Shown: positions 1 through 12,614 of the stretch, piece after piece
How positions within the stretch are numbered: position 1 is the first letter of the stretch
Layout: every line of letters starts with the position of its first letter
NCBI RefSeq assembly: GCF_020379485.1
Contig: NC_063447.1
Coordinates: 61,555,452-61,619,451, forward strand
Reading direction: 5' to 3'
From: Brassica napus
Lineage: Eukaryota; Streptophyta; Magnoliopsida; Brassicales; Brassicaceae
Length of the DNA stretch: 64,000 nucleotides
Notes under the pieces: model-generated
What the model was told of the DNA's origin: nothing
Seen by the model: only the letters and a program-made list of their open reading frames with translations
Database searches by the model: none
Translations under genes and position numbers: made by a program

Positions 1-230
1 TAAATTTTTGTCTAATTTTGAATCAGTCTAAGTTGGGACTGATGAATTATAGAAATTATTAATTTATCGATTATTAATTTATTGAGTTTCTACTTAAGCA
101 GCAACCTAGAAATCAAAGGGAAAAAAACAACTAGCAAACAATACGACGTCGTTCACTGATTCAGCTTCATAAACTCATCTTCAGTCAATGAGCAGTCGGG
201 ACAACATCTATTCGGTGATCCTTCCATATA

Positions 231-1712
231 TCATATCAAAAGCATGTCTCTCTTCAGACAAGGAGTGAACGGGACAACGACATCATTTGCTAATCCATTT
301 GCATTATTGCAAGAAGCCTGAGCCGATCCATTAATCCTTTGCAAGACGAGATTCACATTGCGCATTACAATATCGGTACATGGTTTCTCCCTACTGCAAT
401 CCAACATAACCGCCACTTCTGTATTCGATGTCCCTTGTATATCTTCATATCTCACATTCGATATTTCAACTCCAGATTCCTGTAATAAAATATACAAATT
501 AATTGACTCGATATAAATAATTAGGGGTACTAAGATACGGTTATTTAATTTAATTTTTACCTTTTTAGGGCAAGGTTTGTCAAGACAATAGTGTTGGTTA
601 ATGATGATAGGGTTCTTCACCATCTTCATTTTAATATGTTGGAAAACAATGTTTCTAACAAAACTCTTGCTATATTTTCCCCATGTCTTGATCCTTACTC
701 CGTTATCCGTTGACGTGAAATCCACGTTACTCACCAGCACGTTCTCCACTCCTTGCTCGTCCTCTGATCTTCCAAGACTTCCAATACTATGTTGGAGGAT
801 CCACAAACCAAATTAAGTTGAGATATTAAGTAACTTGTGTGGCAAGAAATGAATTTTTGTGTTACCTGATGCCATGGCCTGGACCGCATTGAATGCCTTG
901 TATAGAAACACGAGTGGATCCTGGACCGATGGAGATGCAATCGTCCCCGGTTCCAATTCTTGAGTTAGTGATATTCACTAAATGAGACTTCCCGATGTGA
1001 ATCCCATCGGTGTTAGGGCTATCCGCATCAGCAGAAACTTTAACGCCGTCAATCTTAACGTTATTGCTCTGGTCGATAACTATATGGAACTTCTGGCTAT
1101 TGATCGACGTTAAACCGTAGATACTGATGTTATTCGAATCAGTAAATAACAAAGTCTGCAAAAACAGTTCACAAACAAGTAAAGTTAATATATAAACTGC
1201 ATGTATATCAGGGAAGTTTATAGTTACTTGTGGGTCAAGCGAACCTTAGCACCAGTAGGGCATTTTTTGCCACCACTGTTCTTGCATTTCCACAAACTAG
1301 AGCCTTGTGCGTCAAGTACACCACCGTAGATTGAAACATTAGTGACTCCATCGAACATGATCCATTGTAGTGAGCTTGCGATAACTCTAAAATCCTCCGG
1401 TGCAATAATTGAACCGGCTATACGAAACGATATTGGAGCATTCGTACATTTGTTGCCTTGGAATACAAGGTTTCCGACCAAGAACCGTCCTTTTGGTACA
1501 ATAATAGTTGTCGGATTAGGAGAGGCACATGCGACTTGCCATGCGGCTAAGAAGGCTTTGGTTGAGTCTTTTGAGCCATCTGGTTTAGCTCCGTAGGTTA
1601 AGACACTGAGGGATGTGATTGGGGTCGGTTTGGCTAATGATGAGATTAGGATGAAATCAAGGAAGATGAGAGTCAGAGGAAGAAGAAGAAGACCTGATGT
1701 TTTGTGAATCAT
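231..1712 (-). CDS. Polygalacturonase (GH28), tandem copy 1
   Basis: Predicted exo- or endo-polygalacturonase that hydrolyses alpha-1,4-linked galacturonate in pectin of the cell wall. Exons on the complement: 1245-1712, 866-1155, 561-786 and 231-479, all with GT-AG borders, giving 410 aa with phases that close exactly. Residues 1-28 form a hydrophobic secretion signal. The GH28 signatures are all present: NTD (about 204-206), GDD (about 226-228), GHG with catalytic-region His near 250, and RIK near 284-286. The start is the only ATG giving a signal peptide and lies about 75 bp from a TATA-like box. It is nearly identical to the next gene (about 19 amino-acid differences by eye). Length and exon plan are normal for plant GH28; exo versus endo activity cannot be read from sequence. 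Intact. Confidence 0.93.
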
Positions 1713-1786
1713 TTTTTGTGTTTTTTTTCAGAGAATGTTAGTCTATTGAGGATGAATGATATTGAGAAGAAGGTATGTGAGAGGGG

Positions 1787-1794
1787 AATTTATA
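1787..1794 (-). promoter_or_regulatory. TATA-like box of PG copy 1
   Basis: Reads TATAAATT on the minus strand, 75 bp upstream of the start codon. The same motif lies at 4695-4702 before copy 2. Confidence 0.55.
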
Positions 1795-3134
1795 GGAATG
1801 TTATGTTAGTTTAGTAACGTAAAGGTTTAGTTTGATGCAAAATAGATTATGATTGTATATGGAAGTTTATATTTTATTTTATTAATATATAATTTCGTCG
1901 ACTTGTACCCAGATTCTGTAATATATATGGATATTATTGATTTAGTTCAAGAAAATACTAATTATTCACAAGATAAATTTCCATGTACAACAGCATTACC
2001 GGTTACAGTAACTGTGCACTAAACTAGAATAGTCCAATTTGAGAAAGATTTATGAATGATTTGGGGTTTATTGAATAGTTAGTATACTTAATTGGTGAAT
2101 ATTTGGTTGAAACTGATTAGGTTCTATAGATTTGGTAGTCTTTCTCTTTTTAGATTGATTAAAGATTGAGTAAATGAAAAATATTTGGTATATCTTATGA
2201 ATTATATGATTGTACGTTTTCCCTTGTATGTATTTTTGTTATTATTTATTTTTAAATATGAACCAATGACTATTAGTGAATAGTGATTTAATAAAAGTTT
2301 CATCATGTATACATATCTCACATGCATGTTCAAATTCTTTGACTAAAGTAAACCCTAAACTCCCTGGTGAATAACAGAAAATCATAAGTCATTTGAATTG
2401 ACAAAGATAAATAACATACAATACTAGTAAGCGGAATTAATTGATTAGTAATGATCAGTCAACGTTTTGAATAGATTACGAAACAGGTTGATTGTTAATT
2501 AGACCTAAGAGGATTCACCAATCGATAGAGAATATAGAAATGTAGCAATGCACATTCACAACATTTTACAGAAGGTAATGAATAAATATAGAGTTGTGTA
2601 ATACAGGAAACATGCATTAAACCAAGGATGTCCGTAGCTTTGCTTCGTTAAATTCACAATTCATTACGTAAGATTTTGTTTCTTGATTTCTTTATGTATT
2701 CATATGTCAAATTTTCTATAAAAAGTTAGTTCATCTATTACATTTTTGGTTCGATGAGTAGTATCTAATAGTCTCTACTACATAACCCCCCAAAGAAAAA
2801 TCATAGCTAAAACTCATAAAGAAGACTACTATCATTTGAAACCTTTTATAATTTTAGAAAGTGCAGTTAACATTTTGCTTATGTGAACAAAGTTTATCCT
2901 TACGTTACTGAAATATAATGATCTGAGCCAAAACTTTAATCATTACTTTAAAAGTTCATACCATAAGTTCGAGTACAAAAATTTTAAAGATCAAAATAAG
3001 TAGCAACATAGAAACCAAAGGAAAAAAAAAACAACTAGCAAACAATACAGCGTCGTTCACTGATTTAGCTTCATAAACTCATCTTTAGTCAAGGAGCAAT
3101 CGGGACGACATCGATTCGGTGATCCTTCCATATA

Positions 3135-4619
3135 TCATGTCAAAAGCAAGTCTCTCTTTAGACAAGGAGTGAACGGGACAACGACATCATTAGCTAATCC
3201 ATTTGCATTATTGCAAGAAGCCTGAGCCGATCCATTAACCATTTGCAAGACGAGATTCACATTACCCATTACAATATCGGTACATGGTTTATCCTTACTA
3301 CAGTCCAACATAACCGCCACTTCCGTATTCGATGTTCCTTGTATATCTTCATATCTCACATTTGATATTTCAACTCCAGATTCCTGCAATAAAATATACC
3401 AATTAAATGACTCAATATAAATAATTAAAGGTAATATAATATACGGTTAATGAATTTTTTTTATTACCTTTTTAGGGCAAGGTTTGTCAAGACAATAGTG
3501 TTGGTTTATGATAATCGGGTTCTTGACCATCTTCATATTAATATGTTGAAAAACAATGTTTCGTACGAAACTCTTGCTATCTTTTCCCCATGTCTTGATC
3601 CTAACTCCGTTATCCGTTGACATGAAATCCACGTTACTCACCATCACGTTCTCCACTCCTTGCTCGTCCTCTGACCTCCCAAGACTCCCGATACTGTTTT
3701 GGAGGATCCACAAACAGGTTAAGATATTGATATTAAGTAACTTGTGTGGCAAGAAATCAATATTTTTGTTACCTGATGCCATGGCCTGGACCGCATTGAA
3801 TGCCTTGTATAGAAACATAAGTGGATCCTGGACCGATGGAGATGCAGTCGTCCCCGGTTCCAATTCTTGAGTTAGTGATATTCACGGAGTGAGAGTTCTC
3901 TATGTGAATCCCATCGGTGTTAGGACTATCCGCATCAGCAGAAACTTTAACGCCGTAAATCTTAACGTTATTGCTCTGGTCGATAACTATATGGAACTTC
4001 TGGCTATTGATCGACGTTAAACCGTAGATACTGATGTTATTCGAATCAGTAAATAACAAAGTCTGCAAAAACAGTTCACAAACAAGTAAAGTTAATATAT
4101 AAACTGCATGTATATCAGGGAAGTTTATAGTTACTTGTGGGTCAAGCGAACCTTAGCACCAGTAGGGCATTTTTTGCCACCACTGTTCTTGCATTTCCAC
4201 AAACTAGAGCCTTGTGCGTCAAGTACACCACCGTAGATTGAAACGTTAGTGACTCCATCGAACATGATCCACTGTAGTGAGTTTGCGATAACTCTAAAAT
4301 CTTCCGGTGCAATAATTGAACCGGCTATACGAAAAGATATTGGAGCATTCGTACACTTGGTGCCTTGGAATACAAGGTTTCCGACCAAGAACCGTCCTTT
4401 TGGTACAATAATAGTTGTGGGATTCGGAGAGGCACATGCGACTTGCCATGCGGCTAAGAAGGCTTTGGTCGAGTCTTTTGAGCCATCTGGTTTAGCTCCG
4501 TAGGTTAAGACATTGAGGGATGTGATTGGGGTCGGTTTGGCTAATGATGAGATTAGGATGAAATCAAGAAAGATGAGAGTCAGAGGAAGAAGAAGAAGAC
4601 CTGATGTTTTGTGAATCAT
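3135..4619 (-). CDS. Polygalacturonase (GH28), tandem copy 2
   Basis: Second member of a recent tandem pair. Exons on the complement: 4152-4619, 3773-4062, 3468-3693 and 3135-3383, giving 410 aa; every exon has the same length as in the first copy, and exons 1 and 2 lie exactly 2907 bp away. Signal peptide at residues 1-28, then the pectate-hydrolase right-handed beta-helix with NTD, GDD, GHG and RIK motifs at the same positions as copy 1. Differences cluster late in the protein, for example in the last exon, where about seven residues change. No stop or frameshift is seen, so both copies look functional. A TATA-like box lies at 4695-4702. Secreted pectin-degrading enzyme by family membership; the tissue of expression cannot be told from sequence. 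Confidence 0.93.
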
Positions 4620-4694
4620 TTTTTGTGTTTTTTTCAGAGAATGTTAGTCTATTGAGGATGAATTGATATTGGAGAAGAAGGTATGTGAGAGGGG

Positions 4695-4702
4695 AATTTA
4701 TA
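4695..4702 (-). promoter_or_regulatory. TATA-like box of PG copy 2
   Basis: TATAAATT on the minus strand, 76 bp upstream of the start codon, conserved with copy 1. Confidence 0.55.
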
Positions 4703-5640
4703 GGAATGTTATGTTAGTAAGGTAAAGGTTTAATTTGAGGCAAAATAAATTATGATTGTATATGGAAGTTTATATTTTATTTTATTAATATTTAATTTCG
4801 TCAACTTGTACCCAGATTCTGTAATATGAATATGATTGATTTAGTTTAAGAAAATACTAATGATCACGATATAAATTTCCATGTAAAACAGCATTACCGG
4901 TAACCGTAACTGTGCACGAAACTATACTAGTCAAATTTGACAAAGATTTATGGGCATTAATGATTTGGGGTTTATTGAATATAGTTAGTATAATTAAGGG
5001 TACTATAGATTTGGTATCGTCTCTTTCTCTTTTTAGATTGATTAAAGGTTGAATAAATGAAGAATATTTGGTGTATCTTATATTTTTTTGAGCAATGGTG
5101 TATCTTATATATGATTGTACTTTCCCTTGTATGTATTTTTGTTATTATTTATTATATAAAGTTAACTATTAGTGAATGGTGAGTTAATAAAGTTTCATCA
5201 TGTATACATATCTCACATGCATGTTCAAATTCTTTGATTTTCGGATCACTAAATTAAATCCTGGACTCCCTGGTGAGTGGTGAATAACAGAAAATCATTA
5301 GTCATTTGAATTCAATTCGAAATATAACTAACTTAAAATATTAGTAGGCAGAACTAAAGATAATTAGTAGAAACCATGTTATAAATTGCAAGATCAGTAG
5401 ATTAATGATCAGTCAACGTTTTGGATAGATTTCAAAACGGGTTGGTTGTTAATTAGACCAAAGAGGATTCACCAATCGATAAAGAATATAGAAATGTGAC
5501 AATGCACATTCAAAACATTTTACAATAGGTAATGAATAAATATAGAGTCGTGAAATACAGGAAACATGCATTAAACCAGGGATGTCCGTAGCATTGCTTG
5601 CGTTAAATTCACCCTTCATAACGTAAGATTTAGTTTCTTG

Positions 5641-6289
5641 ATTTCTTTATACAAGTTGTATCGATCGTTTCTCTTTAAAAAAATAACAAAGGCCTAATTA
5701 TTTTTTTGTATTTTTGGTCAGTCAGCAAGATCAAAATGTTTTTAATTTATTTGAGACCTAAAATAAATTTTGTGAACAAAATAATCTATAAATTTTTATT
5801 TTGTAAAGAGTGGAATGATAGTGACTTAAAAACTGTTAAAAATCTTCTTTACATTGAAGAATAAAATGAGGTACCAGCAAAATAATGCAAGTGACAACCG
5901 AAACAATTAGCAGACCTTTGTTATACAAACAGAAGAAAATTGCACGAAATTGATGAGACTTGTCTTTTTTAGAAACACTGATGAGACTTGTCTTTTAATA
6001 TATTTTCTCCAAGAACAAATCACAACCGTAAAAGCCATATAATCAAGAAAGTTAAAAAAAAAAAATCCCAAATAGGTAAATAAAAATAATATTAAATCTA
6101 ACAAATAACATAACTTACGCAACACATATGAAATCATCAATGCTTGCTATGAACCATATCCCTACAAAGCAAGGCCAGGCTCTCGGCCTAGTGGACCGTC
6201 AACAGCCACAGGCTCATGCATCTCAATTTACAATACTTTTTAATTTTATGTAAGAATAATTAAAAAAGAGAGACATATATTCATTTCTG
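5641..6289. other. Spacer between PG copies 2 and 3
   Basis: AT-rich spacer. I see no gene, RNA or repeat beyond homopolymer runs. Confidence 0.5.
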
Positions 6290-8069
6290 TCATAGGCAGT
6301 TTGGCTGAAACAATCCAGCTTCTATCCCTCCGGCATGAACACAAGCCGACGCAGCCGGTTTATTACGGTACTTTAATTTCACATCCTTAAGTCGAATTCC
6401 GGTACACGGTTTCTTAGGACTACAGTTAAGTCTCACTCCAACTTCAGTTGCCGATGTTCCATGTATATCAACGAACAACACATCGCTGATTTTGATACCC
6501 GAAACCTGATTTTTAAAAAATAAAATTATATGAATAAACTCCAATATTAAGTACCATTATGTATCTGTATTACTTAATCAAATTAGGTATAGTACCTGGC
6601 GAGGGCAATTTTCGCTACGAGGACAGTAGTTTTGGTCAATAATTATGGGGTTGTCTACGTTGTTCATTACACAATGTTGAAAGCGGATGTTCCTAGCGAA
6701 TCCACTACTGGGCCTGGCCCATGATTTGATCCTCGCTCCGTTTTGCGTCCCCGTAAACGTCACCGTTTTCACAGTCACGTTCTGTACACCTGACTCCACT
6801 GCATCTTTTCCCAGGCTCCCAATGCTATGCAATATCCCATCCAAAATATTGTCAAAATTTTAATTTTTCTTTTATCAGATCTACTGATATATGAAAGCAT
6901 ATCAATAGAAAATATAATTATTAATAGTATTTTATATTCATTTATTCGAATATTATGTTTATACGTGATACTGACATGAGTTATAAATTTTCACCATATG
7001 ACAGTTTTGTAGTTCATTGAGAAGAATCCATAATAAATGTACATATACCTGATGCCGTGACCGGGACCACATGCTACATTTTCGATCCATAGACCGTTGG
7101 TTCCGGGACCGATGGAGACACAATCGTCGCCGGTGGAAATTTTGGTACTGAAGATAGAGACGGTGGAGGAAGACTGAATGTGGATACCGTCTGTGTTGGG
7201 GCTGTTTCCTGCGGCTAATACTTTGACTCCTTGAAGCTTTACGTTGTTGCAACCGTTGATGACGAAGTGGAACATCTGGCTGTTGAGTGACGTCAGCCCG
7301 GAGACCACAACGTTTCTTGAGCTCTGAAACCCTATGGTCTGTTGATTCACATGATAAAACGTCTCATTTAAATTAAATTATAGATGATAAAAAAATAGTA
7401 TAAAATAAATAAAATAAATTATAGATGATATTTGATGTATCTATGCATATGGTGTCATGGTTGGTCACTTGGTCCATGTGAATTAGGAATGGTTGAAATG
7501 TTTTTAATAAATCGTCAAAACTTCATAATTCAGAAAAGTGTGATTAGTTATATAATTCTTATTTTTGAAATGAATTTAACTAAAGTTTAATTAACTGAAT
7601 TGAAGGCAAATTGGTCAATCTCTAGCACGTTACGTACCGTGGCTCCTCTAGGACAATTCTTGCCGGATGTTTTACAACCCCATAGAGAAGTTCCTTGAGC
7701 GTCAAGAACTCCGCCGTAGCCGTAGACGGTGACTCCGTCAAGATGCTGGAAAAGAATCCAGTAATCTTCATTACCGATAACTCTATAATCAGCCGGAGCC
7801 ACCAATGTACCGTCTACACGGAACGTGATGTGCTTGCGCTTGCACTTGGAACCGTCGAAATTAAGGCTCCTTAACAAGAACCGGCCTTTAGGAACCACAA
7901 TGGTCACGGGACGAGACGAGGCACAAGCGGTTTTCCAAACCGCCATAAACTCTTTGGTTGCGTCTGTCTTTCCGTCCGGTTTAGCTCCAAAGGACAAGAC
8001 ATTGTAGGATTGAGCAGAGCAAGAGGAGATGAAGAAGAAGAAGACGAAGAGGACAAGAAGTGAAGCCAT
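6290..8069 (-). CDS. Polygalacturonase (GH28), copy 3
   Basis: Third minus-strand pectinase gene. Exons on the complement: 7638-8069, 7049-7338, 6596-6824 and 6290-6505, giving 388 aa. The signal peptide is short (about residues 1-19, ending in SCSA before QSYNV). GH28 motifs: NTD near 192-194, GDD near 214-216, GHG near 237-239, and RIK near 272-274 in the context NGARIKSW, where most relatives have NGVRIKTW. Exon 2 is again exactly 290 nt. The protein is clearly diverged from copies 1 and 2, so this is an older duplicate. Intron 1 is the longest in the cluster (299 bp). A TATA-like box lies at 8170-8177, about 100 bp upstream of the start codon. Intact; substrate detail not predictable. Confidence 0.92.
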
Positions 8070-8169
8070 TGTATGTCGCTAACTTACACTTGTTCAGAGA
8101 TAGTTAAAGGAGAGAGTGGAGTAGTGCTGTAGTGGTGGTGGTGTTAGAAGTTTTAACGGTTATGGAATG

Positions 8170-8177
8170 CATTTATA
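8170..8177 (-). promoter_or_regulatory. TATA-like box of PG copy 3
   Basis: TATAAATG on the minus strand, about 100 bp upstream of the start codon. Confidence 0.5.
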
Positions 8178-11100
8178 GTGCTTGTCTTGTATATGAAGAG
8201 TGTTTTGTTTGTTTATATATTGGTTTTGGCATGTATAAGAAATTAGGTGTGAATTTGTTTTACATGATTGTTATTATTCATTTAAAACGCATCACATGCA
8301 AGTTGAATACTAAGCTCCAAAATATTTTTAAGAAAGTTTTGCTATAGGTGTGAGTAAAATTAGAGCAACGCTGAGCTAAAACTGACAAAAAAATAAATAT
8401 CATAATTAAATAGCACTTTGGCAAAACATTTTTAGCTTCGGATTTTACAGATTTCAAAGACTGAATTCGAGTTTAGTCCTGAATTTTATAAAAATAAAAA
8501 CTGTTATTAACATGATAAACTTTTATATAAATCTTTTTTGTTCATTTATAAGAGATTAGATAGAAAAACCTCCATCTTTTTATTTATTTTGATAACTACG
8601 TATGCCGTTTTTGTGAAAGAATACGTAAAGGACAAAACGTATGCCTCAATTTTCTTTACACCAAAATAGAGTGTGAATGAAATGGCAGGAGAAGAAGAAT
8701 AAAATGTTGAAAAGTGAAACTGCAATGGTCAATATATTTTTATTGGAGAGCTACATGAAACAATGTACGTGGAATTGCGGGGAGTTAGTTAATTTATGAA
8801 AAGAGCACGCAAAGTCTCTGCACTTTTGGCTACACCTCCAACGTGATCAATGCCGCAAAATTAATCTACTTTTGTTTATTTTATTAAATCTAACTTTATT
8901 AGCGCAGATCACGCAGTGTGGATACAATCAATATATCACAAATCCATTTTAGACCTTTGGGAAAATGGTATTTTCCGTGATATGATTTATGCTTAATTAG
9001 TGTTTTTCTAATTACGCTCAATTACCTAAAGTTCCCGTACTAATATTGTCTGCACAATGTGATTATTCTATTAAAACTTTAAAAATGTATGGTTGTAAGT
9101 ATTTTCTGTATCTGACCAGGTCGTAGTCAGTGGAGAAAAGGAAGAGTTGAATTCCATATTATGATAGAAGAATTCGTTAGGGCAACCTCAACGCATAGAA
9201 ACTGTGTTGGCTACACTAAAGTAAAAATAATAAATAATTTTAATTAAGAAAATAACTGACCAATAAAAAAAGGACATATGGCAGAAGGAAGTTCTAATGT
9301 AATGAGGAAAACATCTCTGCACATCCCTGCACTGGGCCTCCCTGCACTCGTACGGTTTCCTCTTTTCTTTCACTTTTTCCAATATTTTTTATTTTTTTAA
9401 TCTTAATATGCTTAGTAAGAGCCTAGCGTTGGAGCTGGCCTATAACCAAACAAGAAGTTCCTGCACTGAGTACTGCTGACTAGCCTGACTTGGTCCGAAG
9501 TCCAAACAATGAGTTTGTTATATATATGTTTTGTTAATAAGCGGAAGACTAGGTGACATTTTGAAAAAGAGAAACCATTTTCCACGTATTTGATTTTCTC
9601 TTTGTTGTAGCGATCTGAGATCATAATTTATGTTTTGTTTCCTTTCCTATTTAAAGAAAAGGATTAATAAATGAAGAATTAACCCATCAAAAACAACGGC
9701 TATGGTTCTCTCGTTTATACTTTTGCTGTTACGTCAAGGTAGCACCAAGTGATTTAAGCGTCTTGCGCATTGATCTTTGGCAATATTGTGGATTCAAATT
9801 GTAACTTAAGACAAAAGGGTTAATGGTTGAAAAAAGAGGAAACTAACATTAAATGGTCATGGTTCACGTTGACTATGCTGTCTAGTGCCTATCAGCCTAT
9901 GCAATATACACAAGATCAACGCATGTGGCCAAATATTTTAGTAAACGATTGGCTTTAATGACAATTTTTTGTCAAAAATAAACGGGGTAAATTACTAGTC
10001 AAAGTTCATTAATGAAAATATGTTTGTGAACTTTTGACATAAAAGTCTTAATTTTTTTGTACAAATAGGAAGGATTGTTGCGTACCGTGTACCTAGGTCA
10101 TATATATAGCAAATGAACAAAAAATATTTGTGCTAAGGTAAGATAATATCAAATTATTCTGAAATATGTGACATGTGTGATCGTGTGTTCCCACTCTTTA
10201 CAAAGCATCCACATGTTACAGTCATTGTCAAACTCAGAGTAACTGTATAAGATCTAAAATCAAATTAAATTGAAAATGTGATGAAAGGTTAAAAAAGACA
10301 GACAATAAATCATAAACATATATGGGAAAACAATATTTGGATGATTGGATATTGTAGACCATAGATATAGTGGACGGGTGGAGTAGAGCAACATGTTTAC
10401 GGAACGTGACAAGTGGAAAATAATACGGAGGAGATATTGGGCCAATGATCACACCGAAAGGTTTTTCAAATTTCCCCTATATTATATGGTTTCCTTATAC
10501 TTGAATGTTTTCTTAACTCAGACATTTGATTACTCATATTTTTCAAGTTCATGCACTTTCAGTTGACGTGCCAATGGAGAGAAACAGTAAAATATAAGAT
10601 GAGACGAGACGAGATTTAATTAACTAGTTTGCCGCGTATACTTTTACCAGTAGTTAATTAACAATCTCAATGGAAGGATCATGTTGCGCCGTATCAATAC
10701 TAACTGGCATGTTCATGTTCAAGGATCCAATTTTGAGTGTGACTCCATCTTTCCTTACACCGAGAAGAATGGTGCTCCTAAAATTTATGTAATATAGGAA
10801 ATATATATAATCCAGATTTTGAAAGTCATTCAATTCAAATTTCCGTTGGAAGAGTTTTGTTCTAAGAGAAGTTAAATTATATGGTTTGTATCTAGAACAA
10901 AAAAATAGTTTGCATCTCGTTTTAGAAAATACCGGCATAGAGATTCAAAATCTCTTAGCCATTCAAACAAAAATAAATTTCAAATATTATTTGTGTATGC
11001 TATAATAATGGTGTCTAGTGCTGATCACATGCATTGCAAGATCTCAAAAATATACTATGCTTAAGTTCACGTAACACATTTATTACGTCTGTATATATGC

Positions 11101-12532
11101 TTTGCTGCATTTATTGGTAAGGACATCATGTTGTGTTCATGTTTCTCTTTGATTGTCACGCATTTGTACACAGTAGCACCATTGTGGATATACCATACTT
11201 ATAAAAGTTAGCATAGACCCAAAAATTAGTAATTGACCAAACATCTACGTGTTGTTGGAGACTGATTTTGATAAACAATTTACGCCTAGTCAGTATCATT
11301 AACCTTTGGATTTTACCGGTTTAGAAGGAATTGCTATATTAATTCACATAGGGGATTCAGCGCATGTCCAACATTTTCAATTTAGTCTTAATCCCCTATG
11401 CGCATTTCAAATTTTATGTCCTTATTATTCATGTAAAAAAAATTTTAGTGTTCTCTTTGCAGCTAAAATTATTACTTAAAATCATGATGTCCTAAGTGGT
11501 CGGTTCTTTTGCCTAGGCTCCGGACCGGCCCTGAGGGAGGGGATTATACGTGTGACAAAAACTCAAGACGATATAATATCCTTAGGAAAGAATTCAACAC
11601 ACACGCATCTAACCATATTATATCATTTTACAAGTAGTATGTTTCTGGACTCCGAAACAAGTTGGGCTTGGGAAAGTAAAAAAGACCTTCGTTCTAGATC
11701 TAGTACAGTGAACATCATCACTTAAGCAAATGTTGTTATCCGGGCGAATAAACAAGTAATCTGAAACAATGCATAAAAAATGAGAAGTTCATTGTGTCCA
11801 GATCTAGAACGTGACACCACAAAAGTATAGGCATTTTGTTGTGCTAACTCTCAAGGCTCATGAATATCTCATTCAAGACTAACCAACAATAAAAAAAAAT
11901 TATTATTAAATAACAGATTCAACTACCGAGGGTTTAATATTGTTTCCCATGGACTATATAACCGATTCAAACTAAACAAATTTTGCATGAGCCATGAATT
12001 GCATATATTCCCGCCCAATTATCCTGCAGAATTTTCTCCATGTGACACTACAATAAATTCCAACTGTCACAGATAGCTTTTGATTATAGGTTTCTTCTCA
12101 ACTTGATAAATGTTCTTGTTTATTACCGAATAAAAACAACACTTCTACATTAACGTATCGTGAAGCCTTCGTATGTATTACCAAACTATTTCAAAACTAA
12201 ACAATATAACTTTAAATATCAGACTTTAAATGTTAAGAATTTTTTTTTTTGAAAAAATGAGTTAATTTGAAAAAGAAACTCACTAAACATTAGCATTCAT
12301 ATACATATGCATATTGATAACTTGGAAAGTGACAATATTATCTTGCAGACTATTATTCGTACAATAACAATGTGTACACAAAGAATCCATAAGTACATAA
12401 TGATTATAAATAACTTGGAATCAAGTAAAACTTAGGTCACGTTTATTTTAATGCACCGCGTTTGACGTGATTAGTCATTAATACACCAATCCTCCGATCT
12501 ATAACAAAAAAATCTGTTCTCCCTGCATAGTG
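8178..12532. other. Spacer between the two arms of the PG cluster
   Basis: About 4.4 kb without a gene I can support. It separates the minus-strand and plus-strand polygalacturonases and so probably contains both upstream control regions at its ends. A minus-strand open stretch at about 10654-10938 is not recognisable as any family. Confidence 0.5.
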
Positions 12533-12614
12533 TATATATATAACTCGCCATTATTTCTTCTAAATCATTACAATCATACAAAGCCATCAAAAACTAGGAA
12601 AAGAAAAATTTAAG

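Larger units (their letters stand above)
95..5640. repeat. Direct tandem duplication carrying PG copies 1 and 2
   Basis: Two direct copies of about 2.6 kb, roughly 95-2690 and 3000-5640, with coding exons 1 and 2 offset by 2907 bp. Similarity covers the genes, their 3' flanks (the AACTAGCAAACAATAC stretch near 130 and 3035) and about 1 kb of upstream DNA (for example the GATGTCCGTAG stretch near 2628 and 5581). Small indels separate the non-coding parts. Between the copies, about 2700-3000 is unique. Because the promoter was copied too, both genes probably began with the same expression pattern. Confidence 0.9.

Noticed and set aside
10654..10938. 94-codon minus-strand open frame in the polygalacturonase spacer
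   Set aside because: The end of the frame (GVRKDGVTLKIGSLNMN) looks coding-like, but there is no start ATG, no partner exon and no family I can name.
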